Below, in pieces: positions 1 to 8,398 of a stretch of DNA of 64,000 bases (position 1 is its first letter; every line of letters begins with the position of its first letter). This DNA comes from Streptantibioticus ferralitis (GTDB lineage Bacteria; Actinomycetota; Actinomycetes; Streptomycetales; Streptomycetaceae), in the NCBI RefSeq assembly GCF_029223525.1, contig NZ_JARHTQ010000009.1, positions 1 through 64,000 on the forward strand. Reading direction: 5' to 3'. The notes under the pieces were generated by a model that searched no databases, was not told the origin of the DNA, and saw only the letters and a program-made list of their open reading frames with translations. Position numbers and translations under genes: made by a program.

Positions 1-1
1 G

Positions 2-61
2 GAGGCGATGAACGCCTTCGACATCGCCTTCGACGGCCGCCTCTCGGCCGGACGGGTATAG
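2..61 (+). CDS. C-terminal end of an unidentified protein (partial)
   Basis: An open frame enters from the left edge and stops at TAG 59-61, giving 19 residues that end in GRLSAGRV. The Ala-Met-Asn-Ala-Phe start and the Gly-Arg-rich end resemble the C-termini of medium-chain alcohol dehydrogenases, but this is too short to assign. It is read as the tail of a chromosomal gene lying mostly outside the window. Confidence 0.35.
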   Translation, partial: EAMNAFDIAFDGRLSAGRV

Positions 62-98
62 GCCAATCAGATCAACGAGAAACCTCTACGCCAACCGA

Positions 99-317
99 GT
101 GGTGAACACCGCTTTCGTGATACTCCCTTCGACGTCGTCAGCCAGATCCACATTTCGGCGGGCGGCGCGTAGTGGAGAGATCTGGCGGGTCACGCTGGTC
201 GGCGGCGCCCCGCCGGTAACCAGTCGCGCGTGGCAGGCCCTGGACGGCCTACGCGAGATCCAGTTCCGCAGCGACCTCATCGAGATGGATGCCGTGCCGC
301 CACCGGACTCGCCCTGA
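99..317 (+). CDS. Small open frame of doubtful coding status, 72 aa
   Basis: A GTG-started frame of 72 codons fills the gap between the partial gene at the left edge and the monooxygenase. It has no clear ribosome binding site and no recognisable domain. The C-terminal half has a normal residue mix, so it may be a gene remnant rather than a working gene. No function can be given. Confidence 0.22.
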   Translation: MVNTAFVILPSTSSARSTFRRAARSGEIWRVTLVGGAPPVTSRAWQALDGLREIQFRSDLIEMDAVPPPDSP

Positions 318-422
318 CGACACCACGTCCTCAACTCAGCAGCGCGATGCGGAAGAATTGGGTGGGCATGCGTCCCACCGAGGAGCCTCCGTCGCAACGC
401 TGACGAAAGGTAGGGACAGACG

Positions 423-1679
423 ATGAGAGTCACCATCGTGGGCGGGGGCATCGCCGGGCTGACCTGCGCCCTGAGCCTGCACGCCGCCGGCTTCGAGCCG
501 CGGGTGAGCGAGGCGGCGCGGACTATCGAGGCAGTCGGAGTGGGGATCAACCTGCTGCCGCACGCCGTCCGGGAGCTCGCCGAGCTCGGCCTGGCCGACG
601 ATCTGGCCGCTATCGCGCTGCCCCCGCATCGGCTGAGCTACCGCGACCGGGCGGGCGAACCGGTATGGGAGGAGGCACTCGGACTCGCGGCCGGCTACAA
701 CTGGCCGCAGTACTCTGTGCACCGTGGCCGCCTGCACGTGACGCTGTTGGCGGCGGTGCGCGAGCGCCTAGGGCCAGACTCGGTCCGCACCGGCCTGCTG
801 TTCCAACGCTTCGAGCGGACGGCGGGCGGCATCCGGGCCCACTTCCTGGACCGGACGAGCGGCGTGTCGACGGTCGAGGACGCCGACTTGCTGGTCGGCT
901 CCGACGGCATCGACTCCGCAGTCCGCGCCCAGCTCTACCCGAACGAGAGCCCTTCCCACTGGAACGGCGTCCACATGTGGCGCGGGGTCGCACACTACCC
1001 GCACATCCTCGACGGCCGTTCGATCGTGGTGGCCGGCGGCACCCCCGGCGCGAAATTCGTCGCCTACCCGATCGAGGACCCGGTGACCGAGGGTGGCGAA
1101 GCCCTGATGAACTGGGTGCTGGAGATACGGCACAGGCCGTCCGCCAAACCGCTGGACCGCTCAAACCGTCGCATCACGACGGCGGAGGCCCGCGCCGGCC
1201 TGGCGGACTGGCGCCTGCCCTGGATCGACCTGGCGACGCTGGTCGAGCACTCCTCGACGATCTTCGAGTACCCAATGCTCGACCGCGACCCACTGCGGCG
1301 CTGGAGCTTCGGACGGGTCACCCTGCTCGGTGACGCTGCACACCCGATGTTTCCGATGGGCATGAACGGCGGATCGCAGTCCATCATCGACACCCGTGTG
1401 TTGGCCTGGTACCTGGCCCGGGAGCGCGACCCCGTGGCCGCGCTTCGCTGCTACGACCAGGCGCGCCGGCCGACGGTCAACGCGGTCGTGCTGGGCAACC
1501 GGGCTTCGGGACCGGAAGAGATAATCGCGCGAGCCGCGGAGCATGGCGGGGCGCTGCCCGTCGGCCAGGCCGAGGAGATCGCGAACCGTTACAAGAAGCT
1601 GGCCCAGGCCACAGTGGCGCAGGTCAACACCCACGCGTCGTGGACGGTCTCGCCCGATGCCGCAGGCCCGGCACCATGA
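423..1679 (+). CDS. FAD-dependent monooxygenase, PhzS-like
   Basis: This is a group A flavoprotein monooxygenase of 418 residues, a normal length for the family. It would use FAD and NAD(P)H to hydroxylate an aromatic or heteroaromatic substrate. The N-terminus has the Rossmann motif GGGIAG (residues 7-12). Near residue 300 is the second FAD motif LLGDAAHPMFPMG, and an MNGGSQ segment follows. Sequence along the whole length, including the MWRGV segment and the YPMLDRDPL segment, resembles the phenazine monooxygenase PhzS. No phenazine genes are nearby, so the substrate is unknown. ATG 423 follows a weak purine-rich site about 10 nt upstream. The gene belongs to the chromosomal flank left of the integrated element. 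Confidence 0.85.
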   Translation: MRVTIVGGGIAGLTCALSLHAAGFEPRVSEAARTIEAVGVGINLLPHAVRELAELGLADDLAAIALPPHRLSYRDRAGEPVWEEALGLAAGYNWPQYSVHRGRLHVTLLAAVRERLGPDSVRTGLLFQRFERTAGGIRAHFLDRTSGVSTVEDADLLVGSDGIDSAVRAQLYPNESPSHWNGVHMWRGVAHYPHILDGRSIVVAGGTPGAKFVAYPIEDPVTEGGEALMNWVLEIRHRPSAKPLDRSNRRITTAEARAGLADWRLPWIDLATLVEHSSTIFEYPMLDRDPLRRWSFGRVTLLGDAAHPMFPMGMNGGSQSIIDTRVLAWYLARERDPVAALRCYDQARRPTVNAVVLGNRASGPEEIIARAAEHGGALPVGQAEEIANRYKKLAQATVAQVNTHASWTVSPDAAGPAP

Positions 1680-1876
1680 CCACCGCAACGCCCCGACACG
1701 CCACGGCGGTTAGTAGCGTCTGGGAGGACCTGCCGCCCGCGTACCGCAGGTGCCCCCGGTAGGCCCCACCGCGGTCAACAACGTCCGCAACAACGAACCG
1801 CACCTTCTCGACCCGCCCGCACCGCAAGCCGGATGAGTCGCCTCTGCGGCTATCCGCACCAGGCCAGAGGAGACCC

Positions 1877-2686
1877 ATGCTGATCGGTGACATCGCCATC
1901 CACCCCGTCGCCGACGGGACCTTCCGGGCTTCACCCGCCTACTTCGGCGCCCACGCCCGCCCCGACGGTCACGAGGACCTCTTCACCCGCCACGCAATGG
2001 CCTGGCTACCCATCGGCTGCTTCCTCGTGCGAACCCGTGACCGCACGATCCTCGTCGACGCCGGCATGGGACCCGCGATGCGCGACGACGGCCCCCGCCG
2101 ACTCCTAGTCGGCGGCCAACTCCTGCTCGGGCTCCGCGCCGTCGGCGCCACCCCGCCGGACATTACCGACGTCGTCTGCACCCATCTGCACGCCGACCAC
2201 TGCGGCTGGCTCTTCGACACCGACGCCGCACCGGTCTTCACCCACGCCAGCATCTGGTTCGGCGCCCACGACTGGGACCACTTCGTCGCCGACCCCGACG
2301 TATGGATGTTCGACCACATCCGACACGGCTTCCGCGCCGCCGCCAAGCGCGGTGACCGCCTCCGCCCCGTGAACTGCGACACCGCCATCGCGCCCGGCGT
2401 CACCCTGACCATGACACCGGGACACACCCCCGGACATCTGTGCGTCGTCGTCTCCTCCGCAGGCCGCCGCGCGCTGCTCCTCGGCGACGCGATTGTCTGC
2501 CCGGTCCAACTCGACGAGCCCACCTGGCAATCGATCGGCGACGTAGACCCCGCTCTCGCACAACGGACCCGCGAACGACTGTTCCGCGAACTCGAGGGCG
2601 ACACGACCCTCGGCGCCGGCGCTCACTTCCCCGAGCTTCAGTTCGGCCGCGTCCTCACCGGACAAGGGCGGCGCTGGTTCACCTGA
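1877..2686 (+). CDS. MBL-fold metallo-hydrolase
   Basis: The product is a 269-residue metallo-beta-lactamase-fold hydrolase. The zinc-binding HLHADH signature lies at about residues 103-110, followed by a second metal histidine in TPGHTPGH (about residues 178-185) and an LLLGDA segment supplying the bridging aspartate. The family includes lactonases, thioesterases and related hydrolases, and the substrate cannot be told from sequence. ATG 1877 is preceded by GAGGAG at a good distance. It lies 197 bp after the monooxygenase in the same direction, so the two may be coexpressed. A hairpin terminator follows at 2806. Confidence 0.85.
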   Translation: MLIGDIAIHPVADGTFRASPAYFGAHARPDGHEDLFTRHAMAWLPIGCFLVRTRDRTILVDAGMGPAMRDDGPRRLLVGGQLLLGLRAVGATPPDITDVVCTHLHADHCGWLFDTDAAPVFTHASIWFGAHDWDHFVADPDVWMFDHIRHGFRAAAKRGDRLRPVNCDTAIAPGVTLTMTPGHTPGHLCVVVSSAGRRALLLGDAIVCPVQLDEPTWQSIGDVDPALAQRTRERLFRELEGDTTLGAGAHFPELQFGRVLTGQGRRWFT

Positions 2687-2805
2687 GCGAGAGGCCGAAG
2701 CCGTACGCCTCCGAGCCACAAGCAGCACCGCACGGGCCGACGACAGAACAGCACGGTAGGTCGCGGCGTGCCGCTCGCGCTCTGCTGGGTCGGCGGCTCC
2801 CTACC

Positions 2806-2827
2806 GGCCCGGCTGTCCGGCCGGGCC
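2806..2827 (+). terminator. Rho-independent-type terminator after the MBL gene
   Basis: GGCCCGG and CCGGGCC form a 7-bp stem with an 8-nt loop, followed on the + strand by the pyrimidine-rich CTTCTTCTC. It lies 120 bp after the hydrolase stop codon and before the att repeat. Confidence 0.5.
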
Positions 2828-2853
2828 CTTCTTCTCGTGCGCTTCAAGCACGC

Positions 2854-2890
2854 CCTAAGGGAATCGAACCCTTGACCTACGCATTACGAG
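2854..2890 (-). repeat. Left att repeat, 3' half of tRNA-Thr(CGU)
   Basis: On the minus strand this reads as a tRNA 3' half: anticodon loop CTCGTAA (anticodon CGT), the 3' strand of the anticodon stem, a 5-nt variable loop, a T-arm with stem AAGGG/CCCTT and the first three acceptor bases. The left flank does not continue the acceptor stem and the right flank does not supply a 5' half, so this is an attachment-site copy and not a tRNA gene. It is identical over 37 bp to 13681-13717. Confidence 0.85.
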
Positions 2891-2991
2891 CAAGCGGGGT
2901 GGTGGTTCGGTGACGTCCGGCGGTGTCCATCTGCGCTGGTCAGCCTTGGGGGCGGACGTGGGTGGGCATCGCTGGACGGGGGTGTACTGCT

Positions 2992-3005
2992 ACTGATCTT
3001 GCAAC
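2992..3005 (+). repeat. 14-bp att-flanking repeat, left copy
   Basis: ACTGATCTTGCAAC lies 101 bp inside the left att core. An identical copy lies 57 bp inside the right core (13610-13623). On the excised circle the two would sit on either side of the joined core in the same orientation, as expected of integrase or excisionase arm sites. Binding is inferred. Confidence 0.45.
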
Positions 3006-3108
3006 TGGGCGGCGCTCCGGTAACCCTCCACCACGTCAGGGTCCCTGCAAGAAGCCTGGGGATCCGTCCCAAGGCGCGTTCACCGACGGCCGTCCCCCAG
3101 CAAGTGCT

Positions 3109-4533
3109 CTAATTTGCGGCGAGACCTTTGCTCGCAATTCCCTTATCCGTGAGTCGCCAGGCAGACTTCGACCGAACTCTTCCAGGGACAGGTTCAATCA
3201 TGCCCGCTTTCTTGAGCTTGTAAAACACCTGCTTCACTCTGTTCTCTGAGGCGATACCAGTGAGAGACCTAGCAATCTTATTGGATATTTCAGGATTATT
3301 CCGAAGGAATTCCAAAATCAATTCCTCCGGTCGCGCCAGCGGGGTGTGCACCAAGACGACGACGAACGCATTCTCCTCAACGACAAATTGAGGCCCTTTT
3401 AGCTTTGCGGCCTTCATCGCACTCATTACAGTATCCAGACCTTCACCGATGTCCTTGTTGGGCGGATCAGGATACTTATTCAACAGCCGCACAATGCTGG
3501 GATTTCGCGCAAATCTGTCCGTGAGGATGTTATTCGGTGTCATGTGGCCAGGCAGGCGACCCGGACTTCGAACCTCCACCCTGTTATCGAAGATTGAAAT
3601 CAAGATGTCATCCGAGACATTGTAATCTCGATGAATTACCGCGTTTACGATAATTTCCTTCAGCGCCTCGGGGGGGTACTTAACGGGCGACATCATTCCA
3701 TCGGTTCCAAGAACTGGCACCGATTCAATAATCTCTGCCACGGCCGCCAGGGTCCTGTCGATCAGCAAACGAGCTGGTCCGTCGATAGTGAGCGGGGTAC
3801 CCTTAAGATATTTGCGATCCGGTACCGCTTCATTGCTCTCATAGCGGGCGATCTTCACAGAGCAGCGCTTCGGGACGACAGTCGCCGGTTCCTCTGCGTA
3901 AAGGATGGCTGCAGCCACCGTGGCCTTCCCGTCTTTCCTCGTGACCAATCGCTGACGCCTGAGGAATTTTTCGGTCGAGGACACCGGGCTATAGCTCTCA
4001 AGGAAACGGAGAATCTCGGGTTCCTCTGCGAGTTCATCCATCTCATAGTCACTTAGCGGCTGGTCTTCATAAGACCTCGCACCTTTCGAAAGCGCCAAAT
4101 CAGCGATCTTTGCCCCTGTCAACTTTAGAGATTGCGCACCCCTCCTTTGACGCACCTCGCCGCTGGCTGTTTTATGTACATCCGCACTCTTCTGGACAGT
4201 CACAAGGCAACAGGTACCAAGCTCTTCGCGCGCATCAATCCACAAATATTCCAGATCGTAAGGCACGGGAGGATCGACCTCCCCCACCAATGACTGGTGC
4301 ACCCAATTGGCATCTTCTATCGTCGGAAACCCTTTCCAGCGGGCAATTCCCGACCCAGACTTTGGATCTTCGATCCCTACCGCGAATTCGCCTCATTCTG
4401 CGTTAGCTAGCGCAGAGGCGATTTCTTGGACATTCTTCCCGCCACTCGAAGCACTTTTGAAATCCCAAAAATGTGATTCCTGCCGATTCACAAGAGCGAG
4501 TGCCTCTTTGTAGGAGATTCGCCTTTCTTCCAT
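3109..4533 (-). pseudogene. AlbA_2/Schlafen-type ATP-binding protein, interrupted by TGA
   Basis: The full frame starts at ATG 4533 behind a strong GGGGAGGGG site. After 46 residues it meets an in-frame TGA (TCA on the + strand at 4393-4395), and then continues open for more than 420 codons to 3109. The part before the stop has the FKS and ASALANAE segments of an AlbA_2 domain, and the part just after continues that domain with GEFAVGIED, so the TGA replaces what is normally a glycine codon. Downstream are the VNAVIHRDY segment of the HATPase_c_4-like region and a C-terminal winged helix. GC content is visibly lower than in neighbouring genes, suggesting separate acquisition. A restart could still give a truncated C-terminal protein. 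Confidence 0.75.
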
Positions 4534-4539
4534 CTGCCC

Positions 4540-4968
4540 CTCCCCAGGTGCCAGAGCGATGCGCCCTCAGACGTCAGGCCGTAGCCGTAAGACGCACCGT
4601 ACAGCGCCTTGCCTCATGCGCGGAGGCGAATGCTGTTCTTGCTCAGTCATGAGAGTGGGCCGCCCTGCGCGTCGCCCCCGGCTGCTGGCACGACAACTGG
4701 TGGCTGAAGGGCGGCAGAGCAGGTTTGGGCGGTGCCCTTCGGGCTTGGGTCGAGTCCGATGCAGCGAAGCTGGCCGCCCAACGGCCTCTCGATATGAGCA
4801 ACTCACCGCCTGCACTGGCGGCGCGCGGGTCGGCGGAGGCCGGGGCAGAGCAGGGCGAAGTCAGGAGGTCGACCCGGTCAAGTGGCCGCGCCGCGCGCAC
4901 AGCGAGAAGCGGCAAGTTGCTGACCCCGTGGAGGAGGCTTTGGCCTAGTCAGAGCGAGCAGGATTCCC
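4540..4968. other. No supportable gene
   Basis: About 430 bp lie between the AlbA_2 gene and the DUF5919 gene. Open frames exist on both strands, but they have arginine- and proline-rich compositions typical of chance frames in GC-rich DNA, and no ribosome binding site or domain. I see nothing recognisable here. Confidence 0.5.
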
Positions 4969-5736
4969 CTACCCGTGATCGAAGCGCCTAGCAATACCCC
5001 CTTCATGGCGAACCCCTACCACCGCTTCCTCCCATACTCGTTCGAAGCTTGCCTCGTACGTGCTTGCCATCGCCGTCTCGTCTGACCATCGGAGGTGTAC
5101 GACGGGTGAACAGGTGGCAGGGTGTCCATATACATGGGTATTGAGCAGGAACTCAGTATCGGAGCGGAATATGGAGTTGTAGAGGGTCGTACTGTGCTTA
5201 CGGATCTCAATTCCCCATGCCGACGCTAGCGGGAGTAGGAGCACAAAGGCGTTACGGATTCGGGCCGCCATGGCTTCGTCGATGCCTTCCTCGTCGCCAC
5301 GGGTGGTGACGTACTCGCTGTCTGGGTCGCCCAGTAGCAGCCGCACCCTGACTCCCGCCGCTGCCTTGTCCGCCCAGATGCGGAGGATCGCGGCGTCCTC
5401 TACGAGGAAAAGGCCGCTGTAGACCAGGACGCCGATCTCCCGTTCGGCGCTGGCGAAGAACATGCGCCAGACCTCCTGGGGGACCATCCAGCGGTGGGGG
5501 TAGATCGCTTGGATCTCTGGTCCCAAGGTGCCCCGTTGCTTGCAGCGGCCAGCGTCCGGCCATAGGTCTGGTTCTCGGACGCCCAGCAACGCGCTGACGC
5601 GGGCGCGGTGGCGGGCGTGCGGCACCCGGCCACCGAGCCATCGGCTCACCGTCTTGGGGTCTACCTCGCACCGTGCCGCCACGTCGACAACGTTCAGCCC
5701 GGCGCGCGAAAGCGCCTGCTTCAGGGCGTAGTTCAT
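4969..5736 (-). CDS. XRE helix-turn-helix protein with DUF5919 domain (copy 1)
   Basis: The 255-residue protein starts with an XRE-type helix-turn-helix (about residues 4-50, with the VDPKTVSRWLGGR recognition segment). A DUF5919 region follows, with the IYPHRWMVPQEVW, EIGVLVYSGLFL and LLGDPDSEYV blocks. DUF5919 has been likened to phospholipase D folds but has no settled function. A second copy of the same architecture is encoded at 8395-9138 in the same element. The two share these blocks and most of the C-terminal half. Repeats of GGGACGTCT upstream of both genes suggest autoregulation or cross-regulation. It is transcribed away from the ATPase gene at 5885. Confidence 0.8.
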   Translation of the reverse strand: MNYALKQALSRAGLNVVDVAARCEVDPKTVSRWLGGRVPHARHRARVSALLGVREPDLWPDAGRCKQRGTLGPEIQAIYPHRWMVPQEVWRMFFASAEREIGVLVYSGLFLVEDAAILRIWADKAAAGVRVRLLLGDPDSEYVTTRGDEEGIDEAMAARIRNAFVLLLPLASAWGIEIRKHSTTLYNSIFRSDTEFLLNTHVYGHPATCSPVVHLRWSDETAMASTYEASFERVWEEAVVGVRHEGGIARRFDHG

Positions 5737-5754
5737 GGGTTGCTCCCGCCCGGA

Positions 5755-5794
5755 GGGACGTTTTCAATGTAGCGGAGACGTCCCAAGACGTCCC
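5755..5794. promoter_or_regulatory. Repeated GGGACGTCT sites upstream of DUF5919 copy 1
   Basis: AGACGTCCC occurs at 5776-5784 and again at 5786-5794, exactly 10 bp apart, with a degenerate GGGACGT at 5755-5761. On the minus strand these read as direct repeats of GGGACGTCT just before the DUF5919 gene. The same word occurs upstream of the second copy at 9179-9187. Confidence 0.45.
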
Positions 5795-5884
5795 TAGAAC
5801 GCGGTACTTGAGCAGGTTCGCCGTCAGAAGACTCCTGCACATGCAGAGCCTGTTGGCGACAGCCTCAACCTGCGAGGTATCCCT

Positions 5885-6346
5885 GTGAGCAGTTCCCCAA
5901 GTCGGTCTTTGGCCGCCCAAGGACACCCGGACCACGACGAGTTGCTTGCCTACCTGGTCCTCGACAATGCCCCGACCTCCGTACCTCTCGCTCGCCAGTT
6001 CGCGAGACTCGCGCTGGCGGCGCGCGGGTACCAGGCCCACACGGGCACCCTGGAGTTGGTCACCTCCGAGCTCGTGACCAATTCGGTGGTCCATGCGCAG
6101 CCCTCTTGCGACGCTCCGATCAGCGTTCGTCTGTTGGTCCAGGGGGCGGTACTACGCCTCGAAGTCAACGATGGGAAGCGGCGACGGCCGATGCCACGCA
6201 CGGCGCGTCCCGATCAGGAAAGCGGGCGTGGGCTGCGGATCGTCGAGGCGCTGACGATGAGCTGGGGCAGCTACCTCACCAACCACGGCAAGTGCGTGTG
6301 GTGCGAGGTGGACACGAAGTGCCGCGCAGAACGGCGGTCACGATGA
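5885..6346 (+). CDS. SpoIIAB/RsbW-like ATP-binding protein
   Basis: The 153-residue protein has a HATPase_c_2 domain of the anti-sigma/serine kinase type. The N-box is ELVTNSVVHA (about residues 60-70) and the G-box is GRGLRIVEAL (about residues 113-122). In the family such proteins bind ATP and act as regulatory kinases or anti-sigma factors, and many Streptomyces paralogues have no known target. The start is GTG 5885 behind a weak GAGG. Its TGA overlaps the ATG of the next gene, so the two are translationally coupled. A second ATPase of this kind sits near a homologue of that next gene in the prophage cargo (56167-56574). Confidence 0.75.
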   Translation: MSSSPSRSLAAQGHPDHDELLAYLVLDNAPTSVPLARQFARLALAARGYQAHTGTLELVTSELVTNSVVHAQPSCDAPISVRLLVQGAVLRLEVNDGKRRRPMPRTARPDQESGRGLRIVEALTMSWGSYLTNHGKCVWCEVDTKCRAERRSR

Positions 6347-6771
6347 AGCCCACGGCAGTAAGCGTTAGCGGTCGCGGCGCGTACGCGTGGCCTGGGTATT
6401 GGTGCGAATGCCTTCTCTACGAGGCCGCAGAGCACAGCGTGGACTTGGTGGCCTCGTTCGACGCGACCAGGCCCGAGCAGGCGGTTCGGTGGGTTCGCGT
6501 CGCGCTCCGGACTCTCGTTTCCGCGCTCTCCCCGGAGGAGGCGGAACGCGCCTACGACTGGCTTGCACTCGGGCACCATGAGTCCACCCACCGCCTTCGG
6601 GACGGGAAGCCGTTCTCCTTCTCAATCTCCCATGCGGGCAAGCGCGTTGAATGGACGGCAAGGCAGGTGCTCTTTCTGCCTCTGCCGCACCGGAAGTCCG
6701 GTCTACTTCCGCCATGCGTCGAGCTTTATCCCGGCCCGCTGTCGGCTCGGACGAAGGTGGTGGGCGAATGA
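6343..6771 (+). CDS. Conserved hypothetical protein with YWC motif, coupled to ATPase
   Basis: The 142-residue product is of unknown function. Near its start is YWCECLLYEAA, followed by PEQAVRWVRVALRTL and a GKPFSFSI strand. The protein encoded at 55302-55691 has the same order of motifs (YWC, QAVEWVRESVRA, GKPYTFAV), so the two are homologues. Both lie close to a SpoIIAB-like ATPase gene, which points to a shared role, perhaps as its partner or substrate. ATG 6343 overlaps the stop of the ATPase, and its own stop overlaps an ATG in the GntR frame at 6768. Confidence 0.6.
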   Translation: MKPTAVSVSGRGAYAWPGYWCECLLYEAAEHSVDLVASFDATRPEQAVRWVRVALRTLVSALSPEEAERAYDWLALGHHESTHRLRDGKPFSFSISHAGKRVEWTARQVLFLPLPHRKSGLLPPCVELYPGPLSARTKVVGE

Positions 6772-6881
6772 GAGCCTGCACGTGGCCGGGACGCGCCAGC
6801 GGCTACACGACCAGGCCAAGACCCGAGACGATGGCCTCGGCACCAGGTTCAATCAGCGCGAACGACCCACGAGAGGACAGC

Positions 6882-7352
6882 GTGAGCCCGAGATCGACGG
6901 CATGGGGCGCGCACACGAAGATCGCGAGTGCCCTGCGGGAACGTATCCGTTCAGGGGTCGTGCGTCCCGGGGAACTGCTGCCCTCCGAGGCTGCGCTGTC
7001 GGCCGAGTTCGGCGTCGTCCGCAACACCCTGCGGCGGGCGCTCGCGCAGCTCGAAAGCGAGGGGCTGATCGAGTCTCTTCCGGGGCGTGGGCGAGTGGTG
7101 CGCCCAGTGGACGAGCACGGAGCGGCTCCAACACGGCCCAAGCCGCCGCAGTACCGCCAGATCGCCGCGGACCTCCGGTCGGCGATCGAGAGCGGGGAAC
7201 TGGCGGCGGGTGCCGCCCTCCCCAGCGAGGCCGCGCTGACGGCCCGCTACGGCGTCTCACGGGGCACGGCACGGCAGGCGCTGGCCGATCTGTCCGGAGC
7301 TGGACTTGTCGAATCTGTGCAAGGCAAGGGCTGGTTCGTGTGCGGAGGTTAG
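6882..7352 (+). CDS. GntR-family repressor with two winged helices
   Basis: The 156-residue protein is made of two successive GntR-type winged helix-turn-helix units (about residues 10-75 and 85-150). Each has LPSEAAL followed by a recognition helix (EFGVVRNTLRRAL and RYGVSRGTARQAL). There is no effector-binding domain, so this is likely a pure DNA-binding repressor of the KorSA kind that controls transfer genes. GTG 6882 follows GAGAGGA at ideal spacing and is preferred. ATG 6768, overlapping the upstream stop, would add 38 residues of low complexity. A probable operator is the palindrome at 9330-9360 before the transfer genes. Confidence 0.8.
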   Translation: MSPRSTAWGAHTKIASALRERIRSGVVRPGELLPSEAALSAEFGVVRNTLRRALAQLESEGLIESLPGRGRVVRPVDEHGAAPTRPKPPQYRQIAADLRSAIESGELAAGAALPSEAALTARYGVSRGTARQALADLSGAGLVESVQGKGWFVCGG

Positions 7353-7361
7353 CCTCGATGC

Positions 7362-7907
7362 ATGGACGTCACACGGGCTCGCGACCTTGCACGTCGACTG
7401 CTTGAGGAACCGCTACCTCGTCGGTGGGCGCATTCCCAGGGCGTTGCGGCTCAGGCCGAGCGCCTGGCGCCGATCTTGGGGGACGATGCAGAACTCCTGC
7501 AATGTGCCGCTTGGCTGCATGACATCGGCTACTCCCCCACCATCGTGAAGACCGGATTCCACCCGTTGGATGGCGCGCGTTACCTACGGGACGTCGAGCA
7601 TGCCGACCGCAAGCTGTGCAATCTCGTGGCGCACCATTCCTGCGCTTTGATCGAGGCCGAGGAGCGATCCCTCGACCATGAGCTTTCGGAGGAATTCCGC
7701 GTCGAGGACGGCGAGTTGGTTGATGCGCTGATCTACTGCGACATGACGACGACTCCCGATGGGCAGGAGACGACGGCAGGCGAACGCCTCGCGGAGATCC
7801 TGTCCCGATATGGGCCAGAACATGTCGTCACCCGGTCGATCGAGCGTGCTGCGCCACAGATCCGGACGGCGGAGAGTGCGGTGCGAGCTCGGCTCGCCGG
7901 GCGGTGA
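7362..7907 (+). CDS. HD-domain phosphohydrolase
   Basis: The product has 181 residues with the metal-binding HD motif in WLHDIGYSP (about residues 50-58), a preceding RWAHSQGV histidine, and a downstream VAHHSCA segment. These match the small HD superfamily of metal-dependent phosphohydrolases. The natural substrate is unknown. It lies 9 bp after the GntR gene and converges on the Nudix gene 8 bp further on. HD and Nudix genes are common passengers of pSAM2-like elements. Confidence 0.75.
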   Translation: MDVTRARDLARRLLEEPLPRRWAHSQGVAAQAERLAPILGDDAELLQCAAWLHDIGYSPTIVKTGFHPLDGARYLRDVEHADRKLCNLVAHHSCALIEAEERSLDHELSEEFRVEDGELVDALIYCDMTTTPDGQETTAGERLAEILSRYGPEHVVTRSIERAAPQIRTAESAVRARLAGR

Positions 7908-7915
7908 TCCAGTCC

Positions 7916-8398
7916 TTACCCGAGGTGGGGAGTGTCGCCGTTGTTCACGTAGTGCTCGATGCGCATACGCATTGACCTGTCCATCTGGAGTTTGCCGAGC
8001 CCCGCTCGCGGGACCCACTCCACCTCACGTGACTCGTCGCTCGGCGTTGGCTCGCCTCCGGTTGCCCGAGCGGTGAAGACGACCGAGAATTCCTGCCTGC
8101 ACTCGCCGTTGCTGGTGTAGAGGATCACGTGTCGAGGGTCGGTGTAGATGCCGACGAGTCCGGTGATCTCGCAGGTAATGCCCGTCTCCTCCTCGACCTC
8201 TCGGACGCCGGTGGTGGGGAGCGACTCCCCCAAGTCCATCGCGCCGCCAGGGAGAGCCCAGTTTCCGTTGTCGCTTCGGCGGATCATCAGGATCTCGTCG
8301 CGGGCGTTGAGGACGACGACGTTGGCTGAGGGAACGAGGCTGTTGGCCTTCGGAGCCTGCCCGTCGTCGAAGTAGTCAATCCTGCTAGCCATGCTCAT
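7916..8398 (-). CDS. Nudix hydrolase, possible Pif-type immunity protein
   Basis: The 160-residue protein carries a complete Nudix box, GX5EX7REXXEEXG, within the GGAMDLGESL and REVEEETGI segments (about residues 50-72). Family members hydrolyse nucleoside diphosphates linked to other moieties. In pSAM2 a Nudix protein named Pif limits redundant transfer into cells already holding the element. Position in the same type of element makes that role possible here but does not prove it. ATG 8398 overlaps the stop of the DUF5919 gene; ATG 8404 and ATG 8392 are alternatives. Confidence 0.8.
   Translation of the reverse strand: MSMASRIDYFDDGQAPKANSLVPSANVVVLNARDEILMIRRSDNGNWALPGGAMDLGESLPTTGVREVEEETGITCEITGLVGIYTDPRHVILYTSNGECRQEFSVVFTARATGGEPTPSDESREVEWVPRAGLGKLQMDRSMRMRIEHYVNNGDTPHLG

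Noticed and set aside
2854-2890. A tRNA-Thr gene at either att repeat
   Set aside because: Only the anticodon loop to acceptor part is present. No 5' half, D-arm or 5' acceptor strand is found next to either copy.
4559-4948. Rightward 129-codon frame in the gap beside the AlbA_2 gene
   Set aside because: No ribosome binding site, Arg/Gly-rich composition and no similarity to known families.
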